A stretch of DNA of 64,000 nucleotides from positions 372,001 through 436,000 of the forward strand of contig NZ_RKQJ01000001.1 of the NCBI RefSeq assembly GCF_003814515.1, written 5' to 3'. This DNA is from Salinicoccus roseus. GTDB taxonomy: Bacteria > Bacillota > Bacilli > Staphylococcales > Salinicoccaceae. The notes beneath the pieces are model-generated. The model was not told the DNA's origin, searched no databases, and worked only from the letters and a program-made list of their open reading frames with translations. Positions 1 through 10,395 of the stretch are shown here, piece by piece. Both the position numbers and the translations under genes were made by a program. How positions within the stretch are numbered: position 1 is the stretch's first letter; each line of letters opens with the position of its first letter.

Positions 1-988
1 CGATCTCCTCCTGCTTGAAAGGTATCGGCTCCCTTCTGGCGACCTTTATCTGCATCTTGACCAGATCTATGCCCGTGATCATCTCTGTGACGGGATGTTC
101 GACCTGGATGCGTGTATTCATCTCCATGAAGTAGAAACGGTCCTCATTCAGGTCATAGATGAACTCGATCGTGCCGGCACCGATATAGTCGATGCTTTTG
201 GCGGCAGTCACTGCGGTTTCACCCATCTCCATACGCTTCTGTTCCGAAAGTACCGGACTCGGCGCCTCTTCGACAAGCTTCTGCATGCGACGCTGGATTG
301 TACAATCGCGCTCGCCCAGGTGGACGACGTTCCCGTGATAATCCCCGAGCACCTGTATTTCGATGTGACGGAAGTTCTCGATGTACTTTTCGATATAGAG
401 GCTCTTGTTGCCGAAGGCACTCTCCGCCTCCTGTTCGGTCATTTTGTAGTTCTGGATGAGGGAGGCTTCATCACGTGCAACACGGATTCCCTTGCCGCCG
501 CCGCCATAGCTTGCCTTGATGATGACCGGATAACCGATCTCCTCGGCAATCTGCTTCGCTTCTTCAACGGAGGCGACCACACCTTCGCTGCCTGGAACAG
601 TCGGTACGCCTGCCTTCTTCATCGTATCCTTGGCGACATCCTTGACACCCATGAGCGCGATGGTCTCATGCATGGGTCCGATGAATATGATGTTGGAGGC
701 TTCGCACATTTCGGCAAAATCGCTGTTTTCGGCAAGGAAGCCGTATCCTGGATGGATGGCGTCACATCCGGTCTTTTTGGCGATGGTGATGATGCTGATC
801 ATGTCGAGGTAGCTGTCCTTGGAGAGCTTGGGTCCGACGCAGTAGGATTCAGTGGCGATCTTCCGGTGAAGGCTGTCCTTGTCTGCTTCAGAATATATAC
901 TGACCGAGTCGATGCCCAGTTCCGTACATGCCCTGATGATGCGGACGGCAATCTCCCCGCGGTTGGCTACTAGTATCTTATTGATCAT
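1..988 (-). CDS. accC: Acetyl-CoA carboxylase, biotin carboxylase subunit (C-terminus beyond left edge)
   Basis: Biotin carboxylase carries out the ATP- and bicarbonate-dependent carboxylation of biotin on AccB, the first half-reaction of acetyl-CoA carboxylase in fatty acid synthesis. The reading frame starts [16 protein letters not shown], the typical N-terminus, and contains the ATP-grasp glycine loop [10 protein letters not shown] and the motif [10 protein letters not shown]. About 329 of the usual 450 or so residues are present; the rest lies left of the window. The ATG at 988 overlaps the accB stop as ATGA, so the two subunits are translationally coupled. No damage is visible in the part seen. 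Confidence 0.97.
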   Translation of the reverse strand, partial: MINKILVANRGEIAVRIIRACTELGIDSVSIYSEADKDSLHRKIATESYCVGPKLSKDSYLDMISIITIAKKTGCDAIHPGYGFLAENSDFAEMCEASNIIFIGPMHETIALMGVKDVAKDTMKKAGVPTVPGSEGVVASVEEAKQIAEEIGYPVIIKASYGGGGKGIRVARDEASLIQNYKMTEQEAESAFGNKSLYIEKYIENFRHIEIQVLGDYHGNVVHLGERDCTIQRRMQKLVEEAPSPVLSEQKRMEMGETAVTAAKSIDYIGAGTIEFIYDLNEDRFYFMEMNTRIQVEHPVTEMITGIDLVKMQIKVARREPIPFKQEEI

Positions 989-1419
989 TGTACTCTGAAC
1001 AATGGCTGGTCGTATTCAACCATTTCTCCATCTTCCACGAGGATTTCGACGATTTCACCGGAAATTTCCGCCTGGATCTCATTGAACAGCTTCATTGCTT
1101 CGAGAATGCATACGACCGTTGAATTCTCGACCTTGTCGCCGACTTTCACATAGGCATCGGCCTCCGGGGAGGAAGCTTTGTAGAATGTACCGACCATCGG
1201 TGCCTTGATGACTTTGCCCTCCTCTTTTGGAGCAGGTTCCGTACTCTGCGCCGGCTTGGGCTGCTGCGGTGCAGCGGATACGGGTGCAGGTGTATTCTGC
1301 TGTTCATTCATGCTGTCACGCTTCAACTTGATGTCGACTTCTCCATCCTTGTACGAAAGCTCGGTCAGGGAGGCTTTTTCCATTTTACTAATCAGTTCAT
1401 CAATATATTCGAGTTTCAT
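985..1419 (-). CDS. accB: Acetyl-CoA carboxylase biotin carboxyl carrier protein
   Basis: The 144-residue protein carries biotin between biotin carboxylase and carboxyltransferase. The C-terminal biotinyl domain has the motif EAMK with the target lysine at about residue 110. A Pro/Ala-rich flexible linker (residues about 42-66) separates it from the N-terminal helix. AAGGAG lies 8 nt before the ATG. It is the first gene of accBC and its stop overlaps the accC start. The length is normal for Firmicutes AccB. Confidence 0.97.
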   Translation of the reverse strand: MKLEYIDELISKMEKASLTELSYKDGEVDIKLKRDSMNEQQNTPAPVSAAPQQPKPAQSTEPAPKEEGKVIKAPMVGTFYKASSPEADAYVKVGDKVENSTVVCILEAMKLFNEIQAEISGEIVEILVEDGEMVEYDQPLFRVQ

Positions 1420-1451
1420 GTCTACTGCTCCTTAACATTCAAAATTTCTGT

Positions 1452-1480
1452 CTTATATTTTACGCAAGTGGTCGTACCAA
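1452..1480 (-). promoter_or_regulatory. Candidate promoter of accBC
   Basis: On the minus strand TTGGTA (1475-1480) and TATAAG (1452-1457) are separated by 17 nt, about 32 nt upstream of the accB ATG. The match to a housekeeping promoter is fair but not perfect. Confidence 0.5.
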
Positions 1481-1488
1481 TTCAAGGA

Positions 1489-1524
1489 AAAAATAAAAGC
1501 AGATCGAAATCTGCTTTTATTTTT
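1489..1524 (-). terminator. Rho-independent terminator of efp
   Basis: An AT-rich inverted repeat (arms AAAATAAAAGCAGAT and ATCTGCTTTTATTTT around CGAA) begins at the efp stop codon and ends in a T-rich run, just upstream of the accBC promoter. Confidence 0.8.
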
Positions 1525-2080
1525 ATGCACGGGAAACGTAGCTGCCGTCATCCGTGCTGATGACCAGCATATCCCCTTCATTGACGAAAAGTGGAACCTG
1601 GAGCACAAGGCCGGTCTCGAGCGTTGCGGATTTTGTCGCACCGCTTGCCGTATCACCCTTGATGCCCGGCTCAGTTTCGGAGACCTGCAGTTCCACTGAT
1701 TTTGGAAGTTCCACACCCAGTGTCTCCCCTTCGTACATGATCAGGGAGACGTTCATGTTCTCCTTGAGATACTTCAATTCTTCCTGGAGTGCTGAAGCCT
1801 GGAGTTCGACCTGGTCGTATGTGTTGTTGTCCATGAATACATGGGCATCCCCATCTGCGTAGAGATACTGCATCTTCCTGTTGTCGATCTGTGCGCGGCC
1901 GACCTTTTCACCTGCGCGGAATGTCTTCTCCTGAATTGCACCTGTTCTGAGGTTTCTGAGCTTGCTTCTTACGAATGCAGCCCCTTTACCCGGTTTGACA
2001 TGCTGGAATTCGACTACCCTCCAGATGCCGCCGTCCACTTCCACTGTTAGTCCTGTTTTGAAATCATTGACTGAAATCAT
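1523..2080 (-). CDS. efp: Translation elongation factor P
   Basis: EF-P binds between the P and E sites of the ribosome and relieves stalling at consecutive prolines. From ATG 2080 the protein is 185 residues, the standard length, starting [10 protein letters not shown]. The longer open frame upstream is not used: AGGAGG sits 6-7 nt before 2080. The exposed loop GKG carries Lys32, the position that is modified in bacilli and staphylococci. It follows the M24 peptidase gene with a short gap, as in Staphylococcus, and a terminator overlaps its stop. Confidence 0.97.
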   Translation of the reverse strand: MISVNDFKTGLTVEVDGGIWRVVEFQHVKPGKGAAFVRSKLRNLRTGAIQEKTFRAGEKVGRAQIDNRKMQYLYADGDAHVFMDNNTYDQVELQASALQEELKYLKENMNVSLIMYEGETLGVELPKSVELQVSETEPGIKGDTASGATKSATLETGLVLQVPLFVNEGDMLVISTDDGSYVSRA

Positions 2081-2108
2081 GATATTCCTCCTAGGTTTCT
2101 GTTTCGAA

Positions 2109-3170
2109 TCATATGATGAACAGCTCTTTACTGCTGTGGGAAAGTTTTTCAAGTCCCCCGTCAGTAAGGATGCAGTCATCTTCTATGCGGACGCCGCCGA
2201 CGCCATCGATGTAGATGCCCGGCTCCACTGTCACGCACATGTCCTTTTCAAGCACCATATCACTGGATTTGGCGAGTCCCGGCATTTCATGGACCTCGAG
2301 TCCGAAGCCATGGCCGAGCGAGTGACCGAAGTTTTCACCGTAGCCCTGCTCCGTGATGATATCACGGGCGATCGCATCAGCTTCCCTTCCCGTCATGCCG
2401 GTTCTGATTCCATCCAATGCGGCCAATTGTGATGTTAACACAATATCATGCACTTTTTCCATTTCTTCCGTCACAGATCCGACACCGAATGATCTTGTGA
2501 TATCGGAAGCATAGCCTTCATAGTATGCACCGAAGTCGAGCGTCACCATCTCGCCGGCCTCGATCTTCTTATCGGAGGCGACCCCATGGGGCAGTGCGCC
2601 ACGCTCGCCGCTGGCCACTATGATATCGAAGCTTGAACCTTCCGCACCAAGCTTGCGCATATGGTGCTCGAGTTCATTCCGCACCTCAAGTTCGCTCTGG
2701 CCGGGCTTGATGAACTTCAGGATGTGTTCATACGTCTCATCGGCAATTTCACATGCTTTCCTTATCAGTGAAACCTCGTCCGATGTCTTATACATCCGGA
2801 TTCTTTCGATTTCATTGTTAAGCGGCACGAGTTCGAATTTCGCGTCCAGCTGTGCATAAGTATTATAGTTCACATGCTGGCCTTCAAAGCCGATCGTCCG
2901 AAGCCCTTTTGTCTCCAGGAATTCCATGATGAAATCAAGGAGCCCCTTATCCTGAAGGACGAATTCGAAGTGCTCGGCCTGATTGGCTGCCTGTGCCTTG
3001 TACCTGAAGTCCGATATGAGGAAACGGCCTTCCTTCGTAATGATTGCAGCGCCGCTGGAACCGGTGAATCCCGTGAGGTAGCGCCGGTTGTAGCCACTCA
3101 TGACGAGTATGGCATCCAGGTTGTTCTTGTCGATCAGGGTTCTGACCTTATCAAATTTAATCATTTGCAT
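2109..3170 (-). CDS. M24 family Xaa-Pro peptidase (YqhT/PapA type)
   Basis: A 353-residue metallopeptidase of the pita-bread fold, expected to cleave Xaa-Pro bonds in peptides using two metal ions. The five metal ligands are recognisable in order: Asp in LDFGAYYEG, Asp in SDITRSF, His in GHSLGHGFG, Glu in VTVEPGIY and Glu in VRIEDD. An N-terminal creatinase-like domain precedes them. Two in-frame ATGs (3170 and 3164) share one AAAGGTGGAG ribosome site, so the true start may be two codons inside. It lies just upstream of efp, the usual order in Bacillales. Whether it is a dipeptidase or an aminopeptidase cannot be settled from sequence. Confidence 0.92.
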   Translation of the reverse strand: MQMIKFDKVRTLIDKNNLDAILVMSGYNRRYLTGFTGSSGAAIITKEGRFLISDFRYKAQAANQAEHFEFVLQDKGLLDFIMEFLETKGLRTIGFEGQHVNYNTYAQLDAKFELVPLNNEIERIRMYKTSDEVSLIRKACEIADETYEHILKFIKPGQSELEVRNELEHHMRKLGAEGSSFDIIVASGERGALPHGVASDKKIEAGEMVTLDFGAYYEGYASDITRSFGVGSVTEEMEKVHDIVLTSQLAALDGIRTGMTGREADAIARDIITEQGYGENFGHSLGHGFGLEVHEMPGLAKSSDMVLEKDMCVTVEPGIYIDGVGGVRIEDDCILTDGGLEKLSHSSKELFII

Positions 3171-3348
3171 CTACTCCACCTTTCAAACTATATTTTACAT
3201 TAAATTCATGATGATTTCAGTAAACCATTGCCTCCAATTTGAATAAGGCCGTATATTTCCCAAAATGGAAAAGCGACCTTTGCATATGAATATCATCTTT
3301 CATAATAACATGATAATATAATACAATGAGATACAGGAGAATGAGTCT

Positions 3349-3912
3349 ATGAAACGTTTAATATATATACCTCTGACGGCACTGCTTCTGGGTGCCTGCG
3401 GGAACCCGACAATCGAACAGGAGCTGGAGCAGGCCAACGAGCGCAACGAGGAGCTGAAGGGTATCCTCCAGACCGAGGAGGTCAACTTTCAGAAGAATAC
3501 CCAGCGTCTCGAAGCGTTGAAGGAAGACATTTCCAAAATGAAGTCCGTCATCGGCAATCCTGACATCAACAGCTATGTCGATATCGTCACCGATTATGCC
3601 GGAGGGATGGAACGCAGCCTCACCGACATGGACGGACTGCTGTCGAATTATGATGGGGAAGAACTTTCCGGTTTGGAATCGGATTTCGAAGAAATTTCAT
3701 CAGAGCTGTTTGAAACGATGGAGGCATATGATGAAAGTTCCGACGGCATCGAGCTTGATGAGTACCTCGAGAGGCAGCACAATGCCATCCAGCTGGCCAA
3801 CGGTGATATCAGGGCGGCACTCGATACGATTGCAAACGGCATTGAGGCATCCGACTCCGCCCTCTATGAACAGGGCATCGAGCAGCTGCGCAGCGCACAC
3901 GAATACTATTGA
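3349..3912 (+). CDS. Predicted lipoprotein, coiled-coil, unknown function
   Basis: The 187-residue protein has a short signal peptide ending in the lipobox LLGAC with Cys17, so it should be lipid-anchored outside the membrane. The mature part is highly charged and acidic, with heptad-like helices at residues about 22-62 that suggest a coiled coil, and ends HEYY. AGGAGA lies 8 nt before the ATG. It runs into yqhQ with a 21-nt gap and is probably co-transcribed with it. I do not recognise a domain; it looks superficially like other small helical lipoproteins such as YkyA, but no function is claimed. Confidence 0.8.
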   Translation: MKRLIYIPLTALLLGACGNPTIEQELEQANERNEELKGILQTEEVNFQKNTQRLEALKEDISKMKSVIGNPDINSYVDIVTDYAGGMERSLTDMDGLLSNYDGEELSGLESDFEEISSELFETMEAYDESSDGIELDEYLERQHNAIQLANGDIRAALDTIANGIEASDSALYEQGIEQLRSAHEYY

Positions 3913-3933
3913 TAGAAGGAAGCGTCGAGATAA

Positions 3934-4836
3934 ATGGATAAACCGAAATTCGGCGGCCAGGCAGTGGTCGAAGGCGTCATGTTCCAGTCGCAGAACAGTA
4001 TGGTGACGGCAATCCGCCGGAACAATGATGAAATAGAGTATTTTGAAATGGAACGCCCCGAGAAGGAATGGGTGAAGAAGCTCAAGAAGATTCCGATACT
4101 GAGGGGCAACGTGGCAATCATAGAGTCCAGCATCTATGGCATGAAGCATATGGAATTTGCGGCTGACCGCTTTGAGAGGGCACCGGAGGATGACGGGGAG
4201 ATTGCACAGGAGAAGCAGGAGGCCAACACGGCCAAAATCGTCCTTTCCACAGTGATTGTAGGAATACTCTCATTCCTCGTAGGGAAGTTCCTCTTCACCC
4301 TGATCCCCGTCTTCATCGCCGAAGTGTTTTCCGGAATCGTCACATCACATGCCGGACAGGTATTTTTGGAGTCCTTCTTCAAACTGATCCTGCTGCTTGT
4401 CTATATCTATGTGATTTCGATGACGCCGATGATCAGGCGGCTCTTCCAGTACCATGGTGCAGAGCATAAGGTGATCAACACCTTTGAAGGTGAAAAGGAG
4501 CTGACGATCGATAATGTACAGGCACATTCCCGCCTGCATTACCGATGCGGGAGTTCTTTCATCCTCTTCACTGTACTCGTCGGCTTTGTAGTGTACATGT
4601 TCGTTCCGGTCGATCCCCTGTATGTCAGGGTCCTCAACCGGATTGCACTCATCCCGGTCGTGATCGGCCTGTCGTTCGAATTCCTCCAGTTCACGAACCG
4701 TGTCAGGCACATTCCCGTGCTCAAATGGCTTGGTATCCCGGGGCTGATGCTTCAGCTTCTGACCACAAAGCAGCCCGACGACCATCAGGTCGAAGTAGCG
4801 ATCAAATCTTTCAACAAATTATTAAGGAGCGTATGA
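3934..4836 (+). CDS. yqhQ: DUF1385 membrane protein YqhQ
   Basis: The 300-residue protein begins with the family hallmark FGGQAVVEGVMF and contains YHGAEHKVINTFE, the conserved core of DUF1385/YqhQ. At least four hydrophobic segments lie between residues about 100 and 245, so it is an integral membrane protein. Its molecular role is unknown; the family is found near efp and lipM in Bacillales, as here. It overlaps the next small membrane gene at TATGATGATG, indicating coupling. Confidence 0.92.
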   Translation: MDKPKFGGQAVVEGVMFQSQNSMVTAIRRNNDEIEYFEMERPEKEWVKKLKKIPILRGNVAIIESSIYGMKHMEFAADRFERAPEDDGEIAQEKQEANTAKIVLSTVIVGILSFLVGKFLFTLIPVFIAEVFSGIVTSHAGQVFLESFFKLILLLVYIYVISMTPMIRRLFQYHGAEHKVINTFEGEKELTIDNVQAHSRLHYRCGSSFILFTVLVGFVVYMFVPVDPLYVRVLNRIALIPVVIGLSFEFLQFTNRVRHIPVLKWLGIPGLMLQLLTTKQPDDHQVEVAIKSFNKLLRSV

Positions 4837-5063
4837 TGATGAAAAAGTTCCTGCTGTATCTGGTGCTTGCGATAGCGGCACTGGGTCTTATAACCAACCT
4901 CGATTACTTCATGGGCATGATCGTCAACTCCCTGATATTCCTCCTTGTACTTGGTCTGATCATGTATGGCATCTATTATTTCTTCGTACTTACACCAAGC
5001 CAGAGGAAATACAGGAAAGCACTGAGGAAGTCCAAGAGGAAATACAGGAAAATGAACAGATAG
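4833..5063 (+). CDS. Small membrane protein, SA1362-like
   Basis: The product (up to 76 residues) has two hydrophobic segments, about residues 5-20 and 26-48, followed by a strongly basic tail of repeated RKYRK/KSKRKYRK units. Three consecutive ATGs (4833, 4836, 4839) follow AAGGAG; spacing favours the second or third. The position after yqhQ and before lipM matches a small conserved protein of Staphylococcus (SA1362 family), which is my basis for the name. Function is unknown; the basic cytoplasmic tail could touch RNA or acidic lipid, but that is speculation. Confidence 0.75.
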   Translation: MMMKKFLLYLVLAIAALGLITNLDYFMGMIVNSLIFLLVLGLIMYGIYYFFVLTPSQRKYRKALRKSKRKYRKMNR

Positions 5064-5065
5064 AA

Positions 5066-5095
5066 AAGAGCCGCTCGACCGAGCGGCTCTTTTTT
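5066..5095. terminator. Bidirectional terminator
   Basis: A GC-rich hairpin (GAGCCGCTC / GAGCGGCTC) with a T run on the plus side and a shorter one on the minus side separates the convergent yqhQ cluster and lipM. Confidence 0.9.
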
Positions 5096-5928
5096 CATCT
5101 CCTATAGTTCCATTCATCTGAAGCATACTTCTCTTTGATTTCCTCCAGCCGCTTTTCATCCTCCACTGTAAGCGCGTAGGGTTCCGTAGAGATGCCGAGA
5201 CCCTTTTCGAACCCATCCTTGAAGGCGGGATAGAGGTCCTCCACTGTGAAATGCCTGCTGCTTATTTCATTGATGGCGACGGCCTTTTCCTTGAACGCCT
5301 CCTTCATTTTGCTTTTGAACCGCTCATTCGTATATGTAAACATGTCGAAAAGGTGGTCGATGTCCACATCAAGCAATATCGAACCGTGCTGCATGATGAT
5401 GCCATTCTGGCGGGTCTGGGCACTGCCGGCAATTTTACGTCCTTCAACGACGAGTTCATACCAGCTTGGCGTATCAAAGCATACACTGCTGCGGATGTTC
5501 GTCAGCTCCTTCTTTTCCTCATTCGTCCGTGGGATGCTGAAATTGGCATCAAGACCCAGGTTCCTGAAGCCTTCAAGAAGCCCATGGGACAGTATGCGGT
5601 AGCTTTCAGTGACTGATTCAGGCATGTCCGGATAGTCTTCAGGAAGCACTACGCTGTATGTCAGCTCCTTGTCATGGAGGACACCGCGTCCACCCGTGGC
5701 CCGGCGAACGAGCTCATAACCATACGCCTTTACACGGTCGATATCGATCTCCTTGCGCATCTTCTGGAAATAACCGATCGACAGCGTCGGCGTCTCCCAT
5801 TCATACAGCCGGATGGCAGCAGGAATTTCCTTTGCACGGACCTTTTCCATGAGCAGTTCATCCAGAGCCATGTTATGTACGGCATCGTTCTTTCCACTTG
5901 CGATATAGTACCATATGTTGTTTGCCAT
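5095..5928 (-). CDS. lipM: Octanoyl-[GcvH] : protein N-octanoyltransferase
   Basis: LipM moves octanoate from acyl carrier protein to GcvH, the first step of de novo lipoate assembly. The 277-residue protein begins MANNIWYYIASG and has the lipoate-ligase-fold segments RRATGGRGVLHDKELTYS and KIAGSAQTRQ. The Cys in SSVCFD is the expected acyl-carrying nucleophile. I chose ATG 5928 over the upstream in-frame ATGs because GGGAGAG stands 6 nt before it. It lies next to the gcv genes, whose H protein needs lipoate. Confidence 0.93.
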   Translation of the reverse strand: MANNIWYYIASGKNDAVHNMALDELLMEKVRAKEIPAAIRLYEWETPTLSIGYFQKMRKEIDIDRVKAYGYELVRRATGGRGVLHDKELTYSVVLPEDYPDMPESVTESYRILSHGLLEGFRNLGLDANFSIPRTNEEKKELTNIRSSVCFDTPSWYELVVEGRKIAGSAQTRQNGIIMQHGSILLDVDIDHLFDMFTYTNERFKSKMKEAFKEKAVAINEISSRHFTVEDLYPAFKDGFEKGLGISTEPYALTVEDEKRLEEIKEKYASDEWNYRR

Positions 5929-6015
5929 ATTGATCTCTCCCATCATTTTCTCTTTTAAATTATATCAAACATCTCTATAATAAACTTATGTGAAGTTTTT
6001 AAGGAGAGATGTAAA

Positions 6016-6402
6016 TTGGATACTTGGTTGATCATCCTGTTGGCTGCAGTCGTCGTCCTACTGATTCTGGTGCTGAACGGCTACAGGAACATGAAGAGCG
6101 TCAAGGCGCTGCCTCAGGAAGAATTCAAGAAGGACTTGAGGCGCGTCCAGCTGATAGACTTGAGGGAAAAGGAAAAGTACGAATATGGTCATATCATGGG
6201 GGCCAGGAACATACCGATGATGAATTTTTCAATGAAGATGAATTCACTCCGCAAGGACAAGCCGATCTACCTCTATGACCAGAATGGCCGTCTGTCCATC
6301 AGAGCCGGCAGGATGCTGAGGAAGGCAGGCTATACGGAAGTCTATATGCTGAAGAACGGCATCAGCAAATGGACCGGAAAAATAAAATCGAAAAACAGAT
6401 GA
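6016..6402 (+). CDS. yqhL: Membrane-anchored rhodanese-like protein YqhL, no catalytic Cys
   Basis: The 128-residue protein has one N-terminal transmembrane segment (residues 3-21) and a rhodanese fold with LIDLREKEKYEYGHIMGARNIP and the end GISKWTGK. It starts at TTG 6016, 7 nt after AAGGAGAG. In the active-site loop the usual nucleophilic Cys is replaced by Asp (YLYDQNGR), so sulfur transfer of the classical kind is not expected; a binding or scaffold role is more likely. It sits between lipM and gcvPB as in other Bacillales. Confidence 0.9.
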   Translation: MDTWLIILLAAVVVLLILVLNGYRNMKSVKALPQEEFKKDLRRVQLIDLREKEKYEYGHIMGARNIPMMNFSMKMNSLRKDKPIYLYDQNGRLSIRAGRMLRKAGYTEVYMLKNGISKWTGKIKSKNR

Positions 6403-6411
6403 TGCAACATG

Positions 6412-6450
6412 AAAGTCCCCATGCTCCTCAGGAGTATGGGGACTTTACTA
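6412..6450. terminator. Hairpin between convergent yqhL and gcvPB
   Basis: The arms AAAGTCCCCATGCTCC and GGAGTATGGGGACTTT form a long stem. T runs are short on both sides, so termination strength is uncertain. Confidence 0.75.
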
Positions 6451-6456
6451 TTGGCT

Positions 6457-7938
6457 CTATTTTTCGTCTACAATGTCTTCACGCTGGAATCTCAATACAG
6501 GCTTTCTTGCTGCCTGTGTTTCGTCCAGACGGCCGATGACTGTCGTATGAGGTGCTTCCAGGACGATATCCGGATTCTCTTCCGCCTCTTTCGAGATGCC
6601 GATCAGTGTATCGACGAAGCCATCCAATGTTTCCTTGGATTCGGTCTCTGTCGGTTCGATCATCATGCACTCTTCGACGTTGAGCGGGAAGTAGATGGTT
6701 GGCGGGTGGTAGCCGAAGTCGAGCAGGCGTTTCGCCATATCGAGCGTACGCACACCCATCTTCTTCTGCCTTGATCCGCTGATGACGAACTCATGCTTAC
6801 AGTGCTGCTTGTAAGGCAGGTCGAATGTACCTTCGAGCCTTCTCATCATGTAGTTGGCATTGAGTACCGCAATCTCTGAAACTTCCTTGAGGCCGTCTGG
6901 TCCCATCGTACGGATGTACGTATAGGCACGGAGATAGATGCCGAAGTTGCCGAAGAACGGCTTGACGCGTCCGATGCTCTTCGGTACATCATGCTCGACC
7001 TTGTAGGAGCCGTCATCATTTTTGACGATGACTGGTTTCGGAAGGTACTTGGCAAGTTCAGATTTGACGCCGATTGGTCCGGAACCTGGTCCACCGCCGC
7101 CGTGAGGGCCGGTGAATGTCTTGTGCAGGTTGAGGTGTACGGCATCGAAGCCCATGTCCCCAGGTCTTACTTTTGCCATGATCGCATTCAGGTTGGCGCC
7201 ATCATAGTAGAGTTTGCCGCCTGCTTCGTGTACGATGTCGCGGATTTCAAGGATGTCCTCCTCGAAGAGTCCGAGTGTGTTCGGGTTGGTCAGCATGATG
7301 GCTGCCGTGTCATCCCCGACCAGGCTTCTGAGGTGGTCGATGTCCACAAGCCCCCTGTCATTGGATTTCACAGTAACAGCTTCGAATCCGGCAACCACTG
7401 CACTTGCAGGGTTTGTACCGTGTGCTGAATCCGGAACGATGACCTTCGTACGCTTGAAGTCGCCATTATCCTCGTGGAATGCCTTGATCATCATCAGTGC
7501 AGTCCATTCACCCTGTGCACCTGCAGCAGGCTGCAGAGTGATTTCGTCCATGCCAGTGATCTCTTTAAGGTGTTCCTGCATATCATAGGTGATTTCAAGT
7601 GACCCCTGGATCGTCTTGTCGCTCTGGAGTGGATGGCTGTATGCAAATCCTGGCATCCTGGCAACTTTTTCGTTGATTTTCGGATTGTATTTCATCGTAC
7701 ATGAACCGAGTGGGTAGAAACCGGAGTCCACACCATGGTTCTTGTTCGAGAGCTCAGTATAGTGGCGCATCAGGTCAAGTTCACTGATTTCAGGAAGTTC
7801 CGCTTTAGTCTGGCGGATGAACTTGCTGTCCACGATGTCGCTGAGATCCTTTTTCTCCACTTCCAGATCAGGAAGTGAATAGGCAAAACGGTCTTCTGTG
7901 CTTCTTTCAAAAATCAAAGGACTGGATCCTTTAAGCAT
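6457..7938 (-). CDS. gcvPB: Glycine dehydrogenase (decarboxylating), subunit 2
   Basis: This is the PLP-binding half of the split P protein, which decarboxylates glycine and passes the aminomethyl group to lipoyl-GcvH. The 493-residue protein has the PLP lysine at 273 in [10 protein letters not shown] followed by a GGGGPGSG loop. I chose ATG 7938, which overlaps the gcvPA stop in ATGCTTAA; a longer frame starts ten codons upstream but runs further into gcvPA. It is the last gene of gcvT-gcvPA-gcvPB. Confidence 0.97.
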   Translation of the reverse strand: MLKGSSPLIFERSTEDRFAYSLPDLEVEKKDLSDIVDSKFIRQTKAELPEISELDLMRHYTELSNKNHGVDSGFYPLGSCTMKYNPKINEKVARMPGFAYSHPLQSDKTIQGSLEITYDMQEHLKEITGMDEITLQPAAGAQGEWTALMMIKAFHEDNGDFKRTKVIVPDSAHGTNPASAVVAGFEAVTVKSNDRGLVDIDHLRSLVGDDTAAIMLTNPNTLGLFEEDILEIRDIVHEAGGKLYYDGANLNAIMAKVRPGDMGFDAVHLNLHKTFTGPHGGGGPGSGPIGVKSELAKYLPKPVIVKNDDGSYKVEHDVPKSIGRVKPFFGNFGIYLRAYTYIRTMGPDGLKEVSEIAVLNANYMMRRLEGTFDLPYKQHCKHEFVISGSRQKKMGVRTLDMAKRLLDFGYHPPTIYFPLNVEECMMIEPTETESKETLDGFVDTLIGISKEAEENPDIVLEAPHTTVIGRLDETQAARKPVLRFQREDIVDEK

Positions 7939-9274
7939 TGTATTCACCCAACCTTTCGACAAATCCATCTATTTCTTCTTTCGTACGCAATTCTGTCACT
8001 GCAATCAGCATGTGGTTGGCAAGTCCGGAATCCACTTTGCCGAGGTTGTATCCACCAATATAGCCGTGCTCGAGCAGTTCGTCATTGATTTCGTCGATAT
8101 CCTTGGACAGTTTGACTGCAAACTCATTGAAGGACTGGCCTTCCAATACAGTGAATCCTGCAGACTGAAGCTGATTCTTCATATAATATGTCTTCTGGAT
8201 ATTCTGCTCTGCCATCTCAACAGCACCATTCTTGCCGAGGGCACTCATCGCAACTGAAGATCCAAGGGCGTTCAACGCCTGGTTGGAACAGATGTTGCTT
8301 GTCGCCTTGTCCCTTCTGATGTGCTGTTCACGCGCCTGGAGGGTAAGGACGAAGCCGCGGTTTCCATCGTCGTCCTGAGTCTGGCCTACAAGTCTGCCCG
8401 GCATTTTCCTCATGAGCTTCTTGGTTGCTGCAAAGTAGCCACAGTGCGGACCGCCGAATTGTGTAGGGATACCGAAAACCTGTGTATCTCCAGTGACGAT
8501 GTCCGCCCCGAATTCACCCGGAGGCGTCAAGAGGCTCAGTGCCAGCGGGTTGCTGTTTACGACGAAGAGACCTTTATGCTTGTGGGCGATCTTCTCCATC
8601 TCCTCGAGATCTTCGATGGATCCGAAGAAGTTCGGGTATTGGACCATCACTGCTGCAGTATCTTCGTCAGATGCAGCATCCAGCTTTTCAAGGTCCGTAT
8701 AAGTGCCGTCAAGCTCAACTTCGACTACTTCGATGCCCTGCGCCTTGCAGTAGGATTTGAGCACTTCAATCGCCTGGTAATGTACACCTTTTGAAACGAC
8801 GACCTTCTTCTTGCGGGTCTGGCCGGCTGCCATCGTTGCAGCTTCTGCGAAGGCTGTCGGACCATCATACATGGATGAGTTTGCAACATCCATGGCAGTC
8901 AGTTCGGAAATGAGCGTCTGGAATTCGAAGATTGCCTGCAGCTCCCCTTGGGAAATTTCCGGCTGATATGGTGTGTAGGCCGTATAGAATTCTGAACGGG
9001 AAATGACGTGGTCCACTACTGTAGGGATATAGTGGTCATAGACACCGGCACCCAGGAAGGAAACATGGGTTTCGGATGTGATGTTCTTGTTGGAAATGTT
9101 CGCGAGTTCGCGCAGCAGTGCTGTTTCACTCTTTCTTTCCTTAAGATTGAGTTCTCCTTTGAATCTTACGTTCTCAGGAATATCCTCGAACAGTTCGGAA
9201 ATGCTGTCGATACCGATCGTATCGAGCATATCCTTCTTATCTTTTTCAGTTAATGGTAAATAACGATGACTCAA
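7931..9274 (-). CDS. gcvPA: Glycine dehydrogenase (decarboxylating), subunit 1
   Basis: Subunit 1 pairs with GcvPB to form the glycine decarboxylase. From TTG 9274 the protein is 447 residues and begins [17 protein letters not shown], matching the staphylococcal N-terminus. AAGGGAG is 8 nt before this TTG, whereas it directly abuts the GTG at 9283, so the TTG is preferred. Family motifs [14 protein letters not shown] and [13 protein letters not shown] are intact. It lies 21 nt after gcvT. Confidence 0.96.
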   Translation of the reverse strand: MSHRYLPLTEKDKKDMLDTIGIDSISELFEDIPENVRFKGELNLKERKSETALLRELANISNKNITSETHVSFLGAGVYDHYIPTVVDHVISRSEFYTAYTPYQPEISQGELQAIFEFQTLISELTAMDVANSSMYDGPTAFAEAATMAAGQTRKKKVVVSKGVHYQAIEVLKSYCKAQGIEVVEVELDGTYTDLEKLDAASDEDTAAVMVQYPNFFGSIEDLEEMEKIAHKHKGLFVVNSNPLALSLLTPPGEFGADIVTGDTQVFGIPTQFGGPHCGYFAATKKLMRKMPGRLVGQTQDDDGNRGFVLTLQAREQHIRRDKATSNICSNQALNALGSSVAMSALGKNGAVEMAEQNIQKTYYMKNQLQSAGFTVLEGQSFNEFAVKLSKDIDEINDELLEHGYIGGYNLGKVDSGLANHMLIAVTELRTKEEIDGFVERLGEYNA

Positions 9275-9295
9275 TTCATACACTCCCTTATACTC

Positions 9296-10378
9296 TTAAT
9301 TTTTGTGGAATGGTGTTTTGACGAACTTGGCTTCCACATCCCTGTTCCTGACTTTGATGTTGAACGTTTTGTCGATTTCGTGGAAGTCGCGGTCTACAAG
9401 GGCAAGACCGATTGAACGTTTGGTCAGTGGGGACTGTGTACCGCTGGTTACATAGCCGACCTTGTTGCCCTCGCTGTCAGTCACTTCATAATCCGTCCTT
9501 GCTATGCCTTTGCCCACCAGTTCGAAGCCGGCAAGCTTTCTTGGTGCACCGTTCTCCTTCTGTTCCTTCAGGACGTCCCTGCCGATGAAATCACCCTTGT
9601 CCACTTTTACGGCAAAGCCCATGTTCGCTTCAATAGGTGTGATTTCTTCTGTGAGGTCCTGGCCATGGAGAGGCAGACCTGCTTCAAGCCTCAATGTATC
9701 ACGGGAACCAAGGCCGCATGGTGCAGCGCCTTCGTCGATGAACAGCTTCCAGAGCTTTTCAGTATCTTCGGCAGCACAGTAGATTTCAAATCCATCCTCA
9801 CCAGTGTACCCACTCTGGGACAGGATGACGTTGCATCCGTTGATGTCTACGTCTTTCCTGAACTGGAACATCTTCATTTCGCTGATGTCTTCATCCACAT
9901 GCTTTTGGACTGCTGCCCTGGCATCCGGCCCCTGTATTGCAATCTGGCCGTACTCCTTCGATACATTCGTCACTGTTGCGTCATAGCCGGAGATGGACTT
10001 GAGCCATTCGTAGTCCTTGTCCGTATTGCCGGCATTCACTACAAGGAGATATTTCTGCTCTTCGAGCTTGTAGATGACGAGGTCATCGATGACTCCGCCC
10101 TGCTCGTTGCAGAGCATCGTGTATTGTGCTTTTACATCCGTAAGCTTCTCAGCATTGTTGCTCAGCGCATAGTTTACAAACGCTTCAGCTTCATTGCCTT
10201 CCACGAGTATCTCACCCATATGGCTGACCTCGAACATTCCCATGGCTTCACGCACAGCAGTATGTTCTTCCTTGATGCTGCTGAATTGTACAGGCAGTGC
10301 CCAACCCGAAAAGTCGATGACCTTGACCCCGGATTCCTGGTAATAATCATACAATGGTGTTTTCTTAAGTTCAGACAT
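9296..10378 (-). CDS. gcvT: Aminomethyltransferase (glycine cleavage T protein)
   Basis: GcvT releases ammonia from aminomethyl-lipoyl GcvH and forms 5,10-methylene-THF. The 360-residue protein opens [16 protein letters not shown] and has the folate-binding core [23 protein letters not shown] and the catalytic Asp region of the T fold. AAAGGAGG is 6 nt before the ATG. It is first in the operon and directly follows the glycine riboswitch terminator. Confidence 0.97.
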   Translation of the reverse strand: MSELKKTPLYDYYQESGVKVIDFSGWALPVQFSSIKEEHTAVREAMGMFEVSHMGEILVEGNEAEAFVNYALSNNAEKLTDVKAQYTMLCNEQGGVIDDLVIYKLEEQKYLLVVNAGNTDKDYEWLKSISGYDATVTNVSKEYGQIAIQGPDARAAVQKHVDEDISEMKMFQFRKDVDINGCNVILSQSGYTGEDGFEIYCAAEDTEKLWKLFIDEGAAPCGLGSRDTLRLEAGLPLHGQDLTEEITPIEANMGFAVKVDKGDFIGRDVLKEQKENGAPRKLAGFELVGKGIARTDYEVTDSEGNKVGYVTSGTQSPLTKRSIGLALVDRDFHEIDKTFNIKVRNRDVEAKFVKTPFHKN

Positions 10379-10395
10379 GATTTTCCTCCTTTAAT

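Noticed and set aside
95-973. Long plus-strand open frame opposite accC
   Set aside because: It is the antisense shadow of the intact accC frame, with no ribosome site and no family similarity. The same applies to long plus-strand frames opposite gcvT, argG, pstB, pstC, cshB, sigA, dnaG and topB.
1470-1490. FapR-like operator near the accBC promoter
   Set aside because: GGTACGACC has only weak symmetry and does not match the FapR site well enough.
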